Position numbers and translations under genes: made by a program. 64,000 bases of DNA from Loigolactobacillus binensis (lineage in GTDB: Bacteria; Bacillota; Bacilli; Lactobacillales; Lactobacillaceae). The notes under the pieces are model-generated. The model ran no database searches and had not been told where the DNA came from. It was given only the letters and a program-made list of their open reading frames with translations. Below, piece by piece: positions 16,177-24,199 of the stretch (positions are counted from its first letter, which is position 1; every line of letters begins with the position of its first letter). The stretch is taken from NCBI RefSeq assembly GCF_005405165.1, contig NZ_BJDN01000003.1, forward strand, positions 1-64,000, in the 5' to 3' direction.

Positions 16177-17001
16177 ATGCGTAAAGTGGCGATGACCAGT
16201 GACAATCATTTTGATATCAATCGAGTAGATATTGCTGCAGTAGTGGCGCAACAAGTGACCTATTTACTGACACAACAGGTCACCGATTATTTGATCGCCG
16301 GTGATCTCTTTAATGATTTTCGTGAAACGGTGGCTTACGTTGAGCAAATGGCGCAGCAATTGCAGCCGCATTGTCGGGTTTTCTTTATTGCTGGTAATCA
16401 TGATATGGTGCGCGGCACTGATTTTAGCGAATTACAAAGTCGCGTTAATACGCATTATGCCCATCAGAAGTTAATTACTTTTCCCGGCACCGATTATGTT
16501 TTGATCGGTAATAATGGTTGGTACGATTATCAATTTGCCCAGCTACCAGGTAAAACGATGACCGATTTTGCCCACTGGAAAAAAGCGTTTTGGATCGACG
16601 GGGTGATCGAACAGCCGCTTAGTGACCCAGAAAGAATGGACCTGGTATTGGCGACCACAGAAAAGCAATTACGGCAAGCAAAGGCGCAGCATAAAAAAGT
16701 ATTATTTATGACGCATTTTGTTCCCCAAGATGCTTATATCATTCACCAACAACGTGCACTGCTGGAAACAGGGAATGCGTATATGGGTTCGCCACGGTTA
16801 GGTGCCTTGTTGCAGCAATATCAGGTGGCATACGTGTTGTTTGGGCATACGCATTTTAAATATCCGCCGCATCAAATTGCCGGCACCACTTATTTGTGTC
16901 GCCCAGTGGGCTACGGAACAAAGCGGCGGCATGAGTGGCGCTTTGGCCGTGACTTTATCAGTGAATGGCGCGCATGTTTGCAAATTTTAGATTTGACTTA
17001 G
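16177..17001 (+). CDS. Calcineurin-like metallophosphoesterase
   Basis: A 274-residue cytosolic phosphoesterase with a dinuclear metal site. Motifs in order: TSDNHFD (residues 7-13, with Asn-His in place of the usual Asp-x-His-Gly), AGDLFND, GNHD, THF and GHTH. These are the five calcineurin-like metal-ligand blocks. The ATG at 16177 is preferred (AGGTGGG upstream) over a GTG nine bases earlier. The substrate is unknown. It follows a strong hairpin, so read-through from dtpT or attenuation may limit expression. Confidence 0.85.
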   Translation: MRKVAMTSDNHFDINRVDIAAVVAQQVTYLLTQQVTDYLIAGDLFNDFRETVAYVEQMAQQLQPHCRVFFIAGNHDMVRGTDFSELQSRVNTHYAHQKLITFPGTDYVLIGNNGWYDYQFAQLPGKTMTDFAHWKKAFWIDGVIEQPLSDPERMDLVLATTEKQLRQAKAQHKKVLFMTHFVPQDAYIIHQQRALLETGNAYMGSPRLGALLQQYQVAYVLFGHTHFKYPPHQIAGTTYLCRPVGYGTKRRHEWRFGRDFISEWRACLQILDLT

Positions 17002-17027
17002 GGTCTGGCTGGCTAGATAGAAAAAGC

Positions 17028-17056
17028 TTGCATTTTGTAGAAAAATTAGATAAACT
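17028..17056 (+). promoter_or_regulatory. Promoter of tRNA-Tyr/tRNA-Gln
   Basis: TTGCAT (17028-17033) and TAAACT (17051-17056) are 17 bases apart, 21 bases before the first tRNA. Confidence 0.7.
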
Positions 17057-17077
17057 ATTTAGTGTTGAAAAACTTAT

Positions 17078-17158
17078 GGAGGAGTAGCGAAGTGGCTAAA
17101 CGCGGCGGACTGTAAATCCGCTCCTTCGGGTTCGGTGGTTCGAATCCACTCTCCTCCA
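17078..17158 (+). tRNA. tRNA-Tyr (GTA)
   Basis: An 81-base tRNA with a long variable arm. Acceptor GGAGGAG pairs with CTCCTCC, discriminator A. The anticodon loop CTGTAAA gives GTA. Confidence 0.95.
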
Positions 17159-17163
17159 TTGAT

Positions 17164-17235
17164 TGGGATATAGCCAAGCGGTAAGGCAACAGACTTTGAC
17201 TCTGTCATGCGCTGGTTCGAATCCAGCTATCCCAG
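17164..17235 (+). tRNA. tRNA-Gln (TTG)
   Basis: A 72-base tRNA with acceptor TGGGATA paired with TATCCCA and discriminator G. The anticodon loop CTTTGAC gives TTG. It is cotranscribed 5 bases after tRNA-Tyr. Confidence 0.95.
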
Positions 17236-17254
17236 TAAAATAGCGGCGCTTTGA

Positions 17255-17291
17255 GAAGTAACGGTAAACTTTGCCGTTACTTCTTTTTTTG
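17255..17291 (+). terminator. Terminator of the tRNA-Tyr/Gln unit
   Basis: GAAGTAACGG (17255-17264) pairs with CCGTTACTTC (17274-17283), followed by seven T. Confidence 0.9.
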
Positions 17292-17320
17292 TTGACAGTC
17301 GCGCAAATTTTCGCTAGGCT
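17292..17320 (+). promoter_or_regulatory. Candidate proC promoter
   Basis: TTGACA (17292-17297), directly after the tRNA terminator, and TAGGCT (17315-17320) are 17 bases apart. The leader to the proC ATG would be about 140 bases. Confidence 0.5.
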
Positions 17321-17464
17321 CAAATCAACGCCTAACTTTTTAGTTGGTGCAGTAGGTTAATGAAGTTAGTTAAATAGTTATTATTTGCCAATGAATTTGG
17401 CGTAAAGGTGGCGCGAAATAACCGCCTTTTGAGTGTCATGTATTATTAGCTTAGGAGGCTTAGT

Positions 17465-18265
17465 ATGAAAATTGGTTTTATCGGCGCTGGGCATATGGCG
17501 CAAGCAATCATGATCGGTTTGTGTCAACAAAAGTACGTTCCCGCGGCGGATATTTTGGTTCATAGTGCGCATGAAAGTACTTATCAACCTTTTGCTGACG
17601 AATATGGGTTGACCGCCGTTGCCAGTAATGCTGAGGTGGTCAAGCAGGCGGAGATCGTGATCTTAGCAGTACCAGCGGCCCAAACGCTGGAGATTGTGGC
17701 GGTTTTACAGGAAGAATTAGCGACTAACCGGCCAATTTTAGTTTCAGTTGCTGGCGGGATATCGCTGGCGCAGTTGCAGGAAAACGCTGATAGCACTGGC
17801 CTGAGTATTATTCGAGCAATGCCGAACGTTAATGTAGCCATCGGTCAAGGCATGACCGCTTTAGTAACTGGTCAGGCAACGCCAGCCGCGGATCTAACCC
17901 AGATCGAACAATTATTTAAGGCCTTAGGTGATACCACACCATTAGCGGAAAAGGATTTTGCCACTTTCAGTGCTTTGGCCGGTAGTGCGCCTGCCTACGC
18001 TTATCTCTTTATTGACGCATTAGCGCGCGCGGGGGTCAAATACGGTTTGAACAAACAGATCGCGACTAAAATTGCGGCGCAAACGGTGTTAGGTAGTGCG
18101 GCTAACGTAGCGGAAAGTGCCACTAATCCGTGGAATTTGATCGATCAAGTTTCTTCACCTGGGGGCACGACCGTTGCTGGTTTGTTGGCCATGGAAGAAG
18201 CAGGGTTAATGACGGCGGTGGTCAAGGGAATTGATGCCACCATTGCCAAAGAAAATAAGGCCTAG
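17465..18265 (+). CDS. proC: Pyrroline-5-carboxylate reductase
   Basis: A 266-residue enzyme that reduces 1-pyrroline-5-carboxylate to L-proline with NAD(P)H, the last step of proline synthesis. The N-terminal Rossmann motif is GFIGAGHMAQAI (residues 4-15). The C-terminal dimerisation domain carries the family signature around DQVSSPGGTTVAGL (near residue 230). A strong TTAGGAGG site precedes the ATG. It is monocistronic here; proA and proB are not in the window. Confidence 0.93.
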   Translation: MKIGFIGAGHMAQAIMIGLCQQKYVPAADILVHSAHESTYQPFADEYGLTAVASNAEVVKQAEIVILAVPAAQTLEIVAVLQEELATNRPILVSVAGGISLAQLQENADSTGLSIIRAMPNVNVAIGQGMTALVTGQATPAADLTQIEQLFKALGDTTPLAEKDFATFSALAGSAPAYAYLFIDALARAGVKYGLNKQIATKIAAQTVLGSAANVAESATNPWNLIDQVSSPGGTTVAGLLAMEEAGLMTAVVKGIDATIAKENKA

Positions 18266-18357
18266 TGGTGTTGTGTCACCGCTACCAATAGTGGTTAAGC
18301 TTCAGAAAAAAAGCAAAGCGTTTCTAGATGCGGCTTGCCAGGTAAAGTTAAGTTGGC

Positions 18358-18386
18358 TTGAAATTTTGGTCTATACCGATTATAAT
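18358..18386 (+). promoter_or_regulatory. nagA promoter with dre-like operator
   Basis: TTGAAA (18358-18363) and TATAAT (18381-18386) are 17 bases apart. The spacer contains TGGTCTATACCG (18367-18378), which closely resembles the dre sites (TGGTCTAGACCA-like) bound by NagR/YvoA-type GntR regulators of amino-sugar genes. Confidence 0.72.
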
Positions 18387-18461
18387 GTGATTGTTGATTA
18401 AAACAGTTGGCAAAAGGTGCTATTAAAATTGGAATTGAAATGAAAAGGTGGAAGATAAGTA

Positions 18462-19610
18462 ATGACTGTAAAAGTGTTAAAGCACGCGACGATCTATACC
18501 GGTGACGATATCATCGACGATGGTTTTGTACGGTTTGACGACAAAATTTTGGCGGTTGGCGCAATGGAAGATTTCAAAAATTATCCTGGCGATGAAGTTA
18601 TTTTAGCAACCGGTAAGACGATCATCCCTGGTTTCATTGATGTCCACAGTCATGGTGGCTATGGCTTTGATGCCATGGACGGTAACGCTGACGAGATCGA
18701 CGCTATGGTTCAAAAAATGACTAAAAACGAAGGTATCACCACTTATTTTGCTACAACCATGACCCAATCTAATGCTAACATCGAAAAAGCGATGCGCGGT
18801 GTTAAAACTGCTGCCGATCGCAACCCAGTTATCAAAGGGGTTCATTTGGAAGGCCCATTCATTTCTGCTAAGTTTAAGGGTGCACAGCCTGAACAATATA
18901 TTAAAGATCCTGATCCTGAATTACTCGATCACTGGAACGAATTGGCGGGCGGTTTGGTCAAATTGATCACTTACGCCCCAGAAGATGATCACGCTAAGGA
19001 ATTTGAAGATTATTGCTTAGCCCATAATATCGTGCCGGCCGTTGGTCACAGTAATGCAACCCGGGAACAATTATTGACCAGTAAAGCTAGCCACGCAACC
19101 CATTTGTACAACGCTCAGCGTGAATTCAAGCATCGTGAACCTGGTGTTACCGGCCACGTGATGTTGGAAAATAACATGTACGCCGAATTGATCATGGATG
19201 GTTTCCACATTGTGCCAGACATGCTTGAACTAGCTTTCGATCAAAAAGGCCCAGAACGGATCGAATTAGTGACTGATTCCATGCGTTCAAAAGGGATGCC
19301 TGAAGGCGAAAGTGAACTGGGTGGACAAAAAGTCTTCGTTAAAGATAAACAAGCCCGCTTAGCTGATGGGACCTTAGCTGGTTCCGTTTTGGAATTCCCG
19401 GACGCGTTTAAGAATGCCATGAAATTTACTGAAGCTGATTTGTACGATGCTGTTTTGATGAGCTCGGTCAACCAAGCTAACGAGTTTGGTTTGACCAGCA
19501 AAGGCGGCATTGCTGTTGGCAAAGATGCGGATATGAATATTATTGATAATGCAGCTAATTTATTAGAAACATACAGCTACGGCCGGCATTTTGTTCGTGA
19601 TGCTGACTAA
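18462..19610 (+). CDS. nagA: N-acetylglucosamine-6-phosphate deacetylase
   Basis: A 382-residue amidohydrolase that converts GlcNAc-6-phosphate to glucosamine-6-phosphate and acetate. This is the entry step of amino-sugar catabolism and of cell-wall recycling. Metal-site features are visible: HSH within FIDVHSHGGYG (His62/His64), HLEGPF, GHSNAT, THLYNA, and the catalytic Asp in VTDSM. The ribosome binding site is AAGGTGG. It is followed by a terminator and then a GntR-family gene. A dre-like site in its promoter suggests repression by that regulator until glucosamine-6-P or GlcNAc-6-P accumulates. nagB is not in the window. Confidence 0.94.
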   Translation: MTVKVLKHATIYTGDDIIDDGFVRFDDKILAVGAMEDFKNYPGDEVILATGKTIIPGFIDVHSHGGYGFDAMDGNADEIDAMVQKMTKNEGITTYFATTMTQSNANIEKAMRGVKTAADRNPVIKGVHLEGPFISAKFKGAQPEQYIKDPDPELLDHWNELAGGLVKLITYAPEDDHAKEFEDYCLAHNIVPAVGHSNATREQLLTSKASHATHLYNAQREFKHREPGVTGHVMLENNMYAELIMDGFHIVPDMLELAFDQKGPERIELVTDSMRSKGMPEGESELGGQKVFVKDKQARLADGTLAGSVLEFPDAFKNAMKFTEADLYDAVLMSSVNQANEFGLTSKGGIAVGKDADMNIIDNAANLLETYSYGRHFVRDAD

Positions 19611-19628
19611 AATTTTAAAAAAACAACG

Positions 19629-19664
19629 ACAGAGTTCGCCGATCATTGCCGAACTCTGTTTTTG
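19629..19664 (+). terminator. nagA terminator
   Basis: ACAGAGTTCG (19629-19638) pairs with CGAACTCTGT (19650-19659), followed by a T-rich tail. Confidence 0.88.
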
Positions 19665-19756
19665 TTAGGTGTGCCCTAAAAGCAGTTAGATTTTAAGCTA
19701 TGGTGCTACTAAGTTAATTGGTCAACCTTGTTTTCCAGCATACTTTAAGTTAATAG

Positions 19757-19787
19757 TTGCCTTTTTGCGCTAAATTGGACTATATTA
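19757..19787 (+). promoter_or_regulatory. Candidate promoter of the GntR gene, with weak dre-like site
   Basis: TTGCCT (19757-19762) and TATATT (19781-19786) are 18 bases apart. TGGACTATATTA (19776-19787) overlaps the -10 and matches nine of twelve positions of a dre-like TGGTCTATACCA, which would allow autoregulation. Confidence 0.45.
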
Positions 19788-19810
19788 TTCTTAATTAAGC
19801 GATTGTTGGG

Positions 19811-19920
19811 GGAACCAGGTTTCTTGCGGCGTGGTCTTGGCTACAAGAATGGTTAGCGACCGTAACAGCCATGCTCATTCGCCTGTTCGGCCAATGAGCA
19901 ACTTATGATGTGAAGTAGAG
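19811..19920 (+). repeat. Fourth, diverged copy of the two-hairpin leader element
   Basis: The block shares TTTCTTGCGGC, TGGTCTTGGC, ACAAGAATGG and CCGTAACA with the units at 13152-13596. Hairpin 1 is kept, with G-T in place of G-C at one position. Hairpin 2 has an unrelated sequence (TGCTCATT paired with AATGAGCA) at the same place, followed by the shared AACTTAT and GTAGA blocks and then AGGAGG. Conserved flanks around a stem of different sequence suggest that structure matters. Confidence 0.75.
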
Positions 19921-19933
19921 AGGAGGTAAGCTC

Positions 19934-20635
19934 ATGGAATCACCGGTTTATATCAAGATTCATAATTCAATCAAACGCGATATCGAAGGCGGTAAATGGG
20001 CGGTTGGTGACCGCATTCCGGCGGAACGTGAACTAGCCGTGACTTTTGGCGTCAGTCGGATGACTTTACGCCAAGCCATTCAGACTTTGGTGGATGAGGG
20101 GATTTTAGAACGACGCGTAGGTGCCGGTACTTATGTGGCTAATCAGAAAGTTCAGGAAAAAATGTCGGGCGTCACTAGTTTTACTGATATTATGTTGGCG
20201 CAGGGTAAAACGCCGTCTAGCAAAACGGTTTCCTACCACGTGGCCAATCCATCCTTATCAGAAAAAGAGAAATTGAAGTTAGCTGAAGATGCTCAGGTTT
20301 TGCGAATGGAACGTATTCGCTATGCGGATGGGGTACCGATCAGTTTTGAAGTGGCGACGGTACCGGAAGCTTTAGTTCGGCAATTCAGCAAGCCAGAAGT
20401 TACTAGTTCGCTGTACCGAACTTTAGAGCGTAAAGCTGGCTTAACGCTAGGTGGTGCGCAACAAACGGTGACCGCGCAGACCGCGTCAGAACGTATTGCA
20501 GAATTATTGGACATTAAGCGCGGCGATCCTATTTTGCGTTTGCGGCAGCTATCCTTTTTAAAGGGCGGCGAACCTTTTGAGTACGTACGCACACAATATG
20601 TAGGTAGTCGTTTTGAGTTTTATCTAGAACGCTAA
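19934..20635 (+). CDS. nagR: GntR/HutC-family regulator, probably NagR (YvoA)
   Basis: A 233-residue repressor. The N-terminal GntR winged helix is clear: PAERELAVTFGVSRMTLRQA at about 36-55, then LVDEGILERRVGAGTYV. The UTRA effector domain covers about 95-230 (VLRMERIRYADGVPISFE and PILRLRQLSF are typical). Members of this subfamily bind amino-sugar phosphates and repress nag genes. Position directly after nagA and the dre-like site in the nagA promoter support that role. The gene has its own promoter, a long structured leader and a strong GAGGAGG site. The gene name is an inference from context. Confidence 0.85.
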   Translation: MESPVYIKIHNSIKRDIEGGKWAVGDRIPAERELAVTFGVSRMTLRQAIQTLVDEGILERRVGAGTYVANQKVQEKMSGVTSFTDIMLAQGKTPSSKTVSYHVANPSLSEKEKLKLAEDAQVLRMERIRYADGVPISFEVATVPEALVRQFSKPEVTSSLYRTLERKAGLTLGGAQQTVTAQTASERIAELLDIKRGDPILRLRQLSFLKGGEPFEYVRTQYVGSRFEFYLER

Positions 20636-20638
20636 ATA

Positions 20639-20679
20639 AACCGCTTACCGGTCAGTCTACTGGTAAGCGGTTATTTTTT
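20639..20679 (+). terminator. Terminator of the GntR gene
   Basis: AACCGCTTACC (20639-20649) pairs with GGTAAGCGGTT (20662-20672), followed by ATTTTTT. Confidence 0.9.
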
Positions 20680-20825
20680 AACAGATTAAGGGCGCTTAAA
20701 TTTTGCGTTTAAGTTAAATTTAGCGGAAATTAGTGCTATTTTTGGCGTAAATTATATACAATAGGATAAATGGCTGTCGTGCTTGGTGCGCGCAGCAAAC
20801 TCGGTACCCGAAAGGTAGAATTTTA

Positions 20826-21716
20826 ATGAATACTCAAGTAACGGCAGTGATCGTCACCTATAATCGCTTAGCATTGCTCAAAGAAAGCATCGCTGCGGTA
20901 TTGGCGCAGACTTATGCGGTGACCAAATTACTGGTGATCAACAATCATAGCACTGATGAAACGCAGGCCTATTTAGCAACACTTGATGATCCACGGCTAC
21001 AAGTGTTTAATCTCAGTGAAAATTTAGGTGGTGCCGGTGGGTTTACCTTAGGCTTACAACGGAGCTTCAACGAAACGCCAAGCGATCTAGTCTGGTTGAT
21101 GGATGATGATACGATTCCAGAAACTGATACTTTGTTGGAGTTGGTTAAAGCGGCGCAGCAATTAAACGGTCAGTTTAGTTTCTTAAGCTCAAATATTCGC
21201 TTACTTGATGGTCGCCCGAATAATGTACCAGAAACCACTAAAAATTGGTCGGCCAAGTCAGCGGCTGGTTTGATCCAACTGCAGTCAGGGTCCTTTGTAT
21301 CCTTACTAGTTGCCCGTTCGGCGGTAATGGCTGTCGGTCTGTCGATCCCTGAGTTCTTTATCTGGTTTGATGACATTGAATTTACGCGGCGCTTATCCCG
21401 TTACGCACCGGCTTATATGGTGTTAGCGGCTAATGTGTTACATAAAACAAAAGGTGGCCGGGAGCCAGATATTTTGACCGATAGCCCGCAGCGGCTACCA
21501 TTGTATTTCTACTATTTCCGTAACAAATATTATTTAGAGCGCGTGACTGCTGGTCGCAAAGGCGCGTTTAAAGAGTCTTATCGGAATTTCGGTAAGTTGC
21601 TGCACGTGTTATTTGGTAAGCAACCACAGCGCTTCCGTAAAGCACGGATTATTTTACGTGGTTGGCATGCAGGCAAACAATTTCGGCCGAAAATTCGCCG
21701 GATCAAAGTAGAGTAG
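20826..21716 (+). CDS. GT2 glycosyltransferase, possibly galactofuranosyltransferase
   Basis: A 296-residue cytosolic GT-A enzyme. Nucleotide-sugar features: VIVTYNR at residues 8-14, NLGGAGGF at about 66-73, and the metal-binding DDD at 93-95 (WLMDDDT). The NxGGAGGF signature is typical of GlfT1/RfbF-like transferases that use UDP-Galf or dTDP-rhamnose. Since glf is in the same cluster, galactofuranosyl transfer is a reasonable guess. Helices in the second half contain FYYFRNKYYLERV, as in that subfamily. An AAAGGTAG site precedes the ATG. It is the first gene of the polysaccharide cluster. Confidence 0.82.
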   Translation: MNTQVTAVIVTYNRLALLKESIAAVLAQTYAVTKLLVINNHSTDETQAYLATLDDPRLQVFNLSENLGGAGGFTLGLQRSFNETPSDLVWLMDDDTIPETDTLLELVKAAQQLNGQFSFLSSNIRLLDGRPNNVPETTKNWSAKSAAGLIQLQSGSFVSLLVARSAVMAVGLSIPEFFIWFDDIEFTRRLSRYAPAYMVLAANVLHKTKGGREPDILTDSPQRLPLYFYYFRNKYYLERVTAGRKGAFKESYRNFGKLLHVLFGKQPQRFRKARIILRGWHAGKQFRPKIRRIKVE

Positions 21717-21725
21717 GTGACCGAG

Positions 21726-22559
21726 ATGCAATTAACGGCGGTGGTCGTTTTCTACCAAACTGAATTAGCAGCTGCGCCAACACTACAGTCGCTGCAACAG
21801 GCAATAACGCCGGCATTGCAGCCTTTTTTGGCGCATATCCATTTTGTACTTTATGATAATTCACCTCACGCGCATACGACCGCAGCGTTGACTTGGTTAC
21901 CGGATTTTGAATATCAACATGATCCCCGTAATTTGGGCATCGCTACTGCCTACAATGCTGGATTACAGGTGGCTAAGCAAAAGCAAAGTCAGTATTTATG
22001 GCTGTTAGATCAGGATACCCAGTTAACCGCTGCGTTTTTAACTGAATTACAACAACAATTGCCGACAACGACGGCGCAGGCAATTGTACCTCAGATCGAA
22101 GCCAGCGGCGTGCGAATGTCACCGCGCGATATTCGCTCACCTTTCAAGGTGGTTCCGCTGGCATCTGGCCTGCAGCGTCATGTTTTAGCAATCAATTCGG
22201 CGGCTTTGCTCCAAGTTGCTTTTTTACATCAGCTTGGCGGTTTTAGTGCGGCCTTTCAATTGGATTTTTTGGATAACTGGTTATTTTATCAATTAGACCA
22301 ACAACAAGGAACGGTTCAAGTTTTGCCAAGTGTTTTACACCATCAATTGTCGGTGATGAATACTCAGCAGATCAAAATGCCCCGCTACCGCAGTATTATC
22401 ACCGCAGAGTGGCGCTATTATCATCAATACCAGAAAATCAGTGAGTGGCATTATCGTGGTCATTTGCTATTGCGTTTTGCTAGCCAGTTATTACTAAAGC
22501 GCGATTTTACTAAGGCCAGTTATTTATTGAAATTTATCTTCGGGCGGCGGCCGGAGTAG
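21726..22559 (+). CDS. GT2 glycosyltransferase, rhamnosyltransferase-like
   Basis: A 277-residue GT-A enzyme with VVVFYQT at residues 6-12, NLGIATAYNAG at about 69-79 and the DxD motif DQD at 95-97 (WLLDQDT). NLGIAxAxNxG with DQD is the pattern of dTDP-L-rhamnose transferases of the WbbL/RfbG type, in line with the rml genes just downstream. The ATG at 21726 is chosen because AGTAGGTGA spans the previous stop; a GTG at 21717 is also in frame. It is translationally close-coupled to the preceding transferase. Confidence 0.82.
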   Translation: MQLTAVVVFYQTELAAAPTLQSLQQAITPALQPFLAHIHFVLYDNSPHAHTTAALTWLPDFEYQHDPRNLGIATAYNAGLQVAKQKQSQYLWLLDQDTQLTAAFLTELQQQLPTTTAQAIVPQIEASGVRMSPRDIRSPFKVVPLASGLQRHVLAINSAALLQVAFLHQLGGFSAAFQLDFLDNWLFYQLDQQQGTVQVLPSVLHHQLSVMNTQQIKMPRYRSIITAEWRYYHQYQKISEWHYRGHLLLRFASQLLLKRDFTKASYLLKFIFGRRPE

Positions 22560-22562
22560 TTT

Positions 22563-22590
22563 TTTACCCCTTGTGGTTTTGTGGTAAACT
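22563..22590 (+). promoter_or_regulatory. Candidate promoter of rmlA
   Basis: TTTACC (22563-22568) and TAAACT (22585-22590) are 16 bases apart, right after the preceding stop codon and about 67 bases before the rmlA start. Confidence 0.5.
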
Positions 22591-22657
22591 ATTGGAGGTT
22601 AGACCGAGTTACACTTGGTCAGAAAAACGATTAAAGTGATTTAGGAGGAACGTTCAA

Positions 22658-23542
22658 ATGAAAGGTATCATTTTAGCTGGCGGCTCGGGAACCCGCTTGT
22701 ATCCCGTTACGCGGGCTATTTCAAAGCAATTGATCCCGGTCTATGATAAACCGATGATTTATTACCCCTTATCCAGTTTAATGCTGGCGGGAATTCAGGA
22801 TATTTGTATCATTTCTACACCCAAGGACACCCCGCGGTTTGAAGAATTATTCCAAGATGGGCATGAATTAGGGTTGAACATTTCCTACAAAGTCCAAGCT
22901 AAGCCTAATGGATTGGCCGAAGCCTTTCTATTGGCGGAAGACTTTATTGCCGGTGATTCCGTTTGTTTGATCCTTGGTGACAATATTTTCTATGGCGGCG
23001 GGCTCTCCAAAATGTTGCAACAAGCAGCGGCTAAGCAAGTTGGCGCTACGGTTTTTGGCTACCATGTTAATGATCCAGAACGGTTTGGGGTGGTTGATTT
23101 TGATGAAAATCATCACGCTATTTCCATCGTCGAAAAGCCAGCGCACCCAACTAGTAATTACGCGGTCACTGGCTTGTATTTCTACGATAACCAAGTGGTG
23201 GATATCGCTAAGCAGATCAAGCCGTCACCGCGCGGCGAGTTAGAGATCACGGACGTCAATCAAGAATATTTGCGTCGGGGTCAGTTGGATGTCCAATTAA
23301 TGGGCCGCGGTTTTGCTTGGTTGGACACCGGTACCCACGCGTCATTGCAACAAGCATCCAGTTTTATCGAAACCATCCAAACGCGCCAAAATTTGGAAGT
23401 TGCTTGTTTGGAGGAGATTGCCTACCGGATGGGCTACATCGGTAAGGATAAATTGCTGGAGTTAGCGCAACCATTGAAGAAAACTGAATATGGTCAGTAT
23501 ATGATCCGTTTGGCAACGGATCAATTGGATTATTTAGGCTAG
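22658..23542 (+). CDS. rmlA: Glucose-1-phosphate thymidylyltransferase
   Basis: A 294-residue nucleotidyltransferase that makes dTDP-glucose from dTTP and glucose-1-phosphate, the first step of dTDP-L-rhamnose synthesis. The N-terminal signature [17 protein letters not shown] (residues 8-24) and [12 protein letters not shown] are intact, as are LGDNIFYG and EKP motifs. A TTAGGAGG site precedes the ATG. The order rmlA-C-B-D is the common lactic acid bacteria arrangement, with a 359-base gap before rmlD. Confidence 0.95.
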   Translation: MKGIILAGGSGTRLYPVTRAISKQLIPVYDKPMIYYPLSSLMLAGIQDICIISTPKDTPRFEELFQDGHELGLNISYKVQAKPNGLAEAFLLAEDFIAGDSVCLILGDNIFYGGGLSKMLQQAAAKQVGATVFGYHVNDPERFGVVDFDENHHAISIVEKPAHPTSNYAVTGLYFYDNQVVDIAKQIKPSPRGELEITDVNQEYLRRGQLDVQLMGRGFAWLDTGTHASLQQASSFIETIQTRQNLEVACLEEIAYRMGYIGKDKLLELAQPLKKTEYGQYMIRLATDQLDYLG

Positions 23543-23632
23543 TACGGCCCAAAAACACTTAGTTTTTACGCACCAGCCGACTATTTCACGATAATGGCCG
23601 TTTTATTTTATGTCATTAAGAAGGAGAAACTC

Positions 23633-24199
23633 ATGAACGTACTAAAAACAAGCTTACAAGATGTCCGTATCGTTGAAACCGACGTATTCGGCGATCACCG
23701 CGGCTTTTTCACAGAAACTTATACGAAAAACAAATTCATCGCCGCTGATATTGATAACGACTTTACTCAAGACAACCAATCCTTGTCCGTTGAACCCGGC
23801 GTATTGCGCGGGATGCATTACCAATTAGCGCCTTACGCGCAAACCAAGTTATTGCGCGCCATTACCGGCGTGATCTATGACGTGCTAGTTGATGTTCGGA
23901 AAGGTTCACCGACATACAGTCAGTGGGAAGGTTATATTCTCAGTGAATATAACCATCGTCAATTATTAGTACCAAAAGGCTTTGCCCATGGCTTTGTCAC
24001 CTTGACGCCAAACGTGAACGTGGCCTATAAAGTGGATGGCTACTACGAACCTAAAGCTGACCGTGGCATCGCCTATGATGATCCAGCGATTGGCATTAAA
24101 TGGCCGATGCCGTTGGATCACTTAGTCTTGTCGGAAAAGGATCAACATCATCCATTGTTGAAAGACGCGGAATTAAACTTTACTTGGGAGGCTAAATAA
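23633..24199 (+). CDS. rmlC: dTDP-4-dehydrorhamnose 3,5-epimerase
   Basis: A 188-residue cupin-fold epimerase, third enzyme of the dTDP-rhamnose pathway. DHRGFFTETY, GVLRGMHYQ (with the catalytic His) and the later VPKGFAHGF segment are typical. The ATG at 23633 follows AAGGAG; an upstream in-frame ATG at 23594 has no such signal. The stop codon overlaps the rmlB start by one base (TAATG). Confidence 0.95.
   Translation: MNVLKTSLQDVRIVETDVFGDHRGFFTETYTKNKFIAADIDNDFTQDNQSLSVEPGVLRGMHYQLAPYAQTKLLRAITGVIYDVLVDVRKGSPTYSQWEGYILSEYNHRQLLVPKGFAHGFVTLTPNVNVAYKVDGYYEPKADRGIAYDDPAIGIKWPMPLDHLVLSEKDQHHPLLKDAELNFTWEAK

Noticed and set aside
17096..17323. 75-codon minus-strand frame
   Set aside because: It covers tRNA-Tyr, tRNA-Gln and their terminator; the peptide is the familiar antisense-tRNA artefact.
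18317..18330. Catabolite-responsive element near nagA (AAAGCGTTTCTA)
   Set aside because: Too many mismatches to the cre consensus, including both ends.
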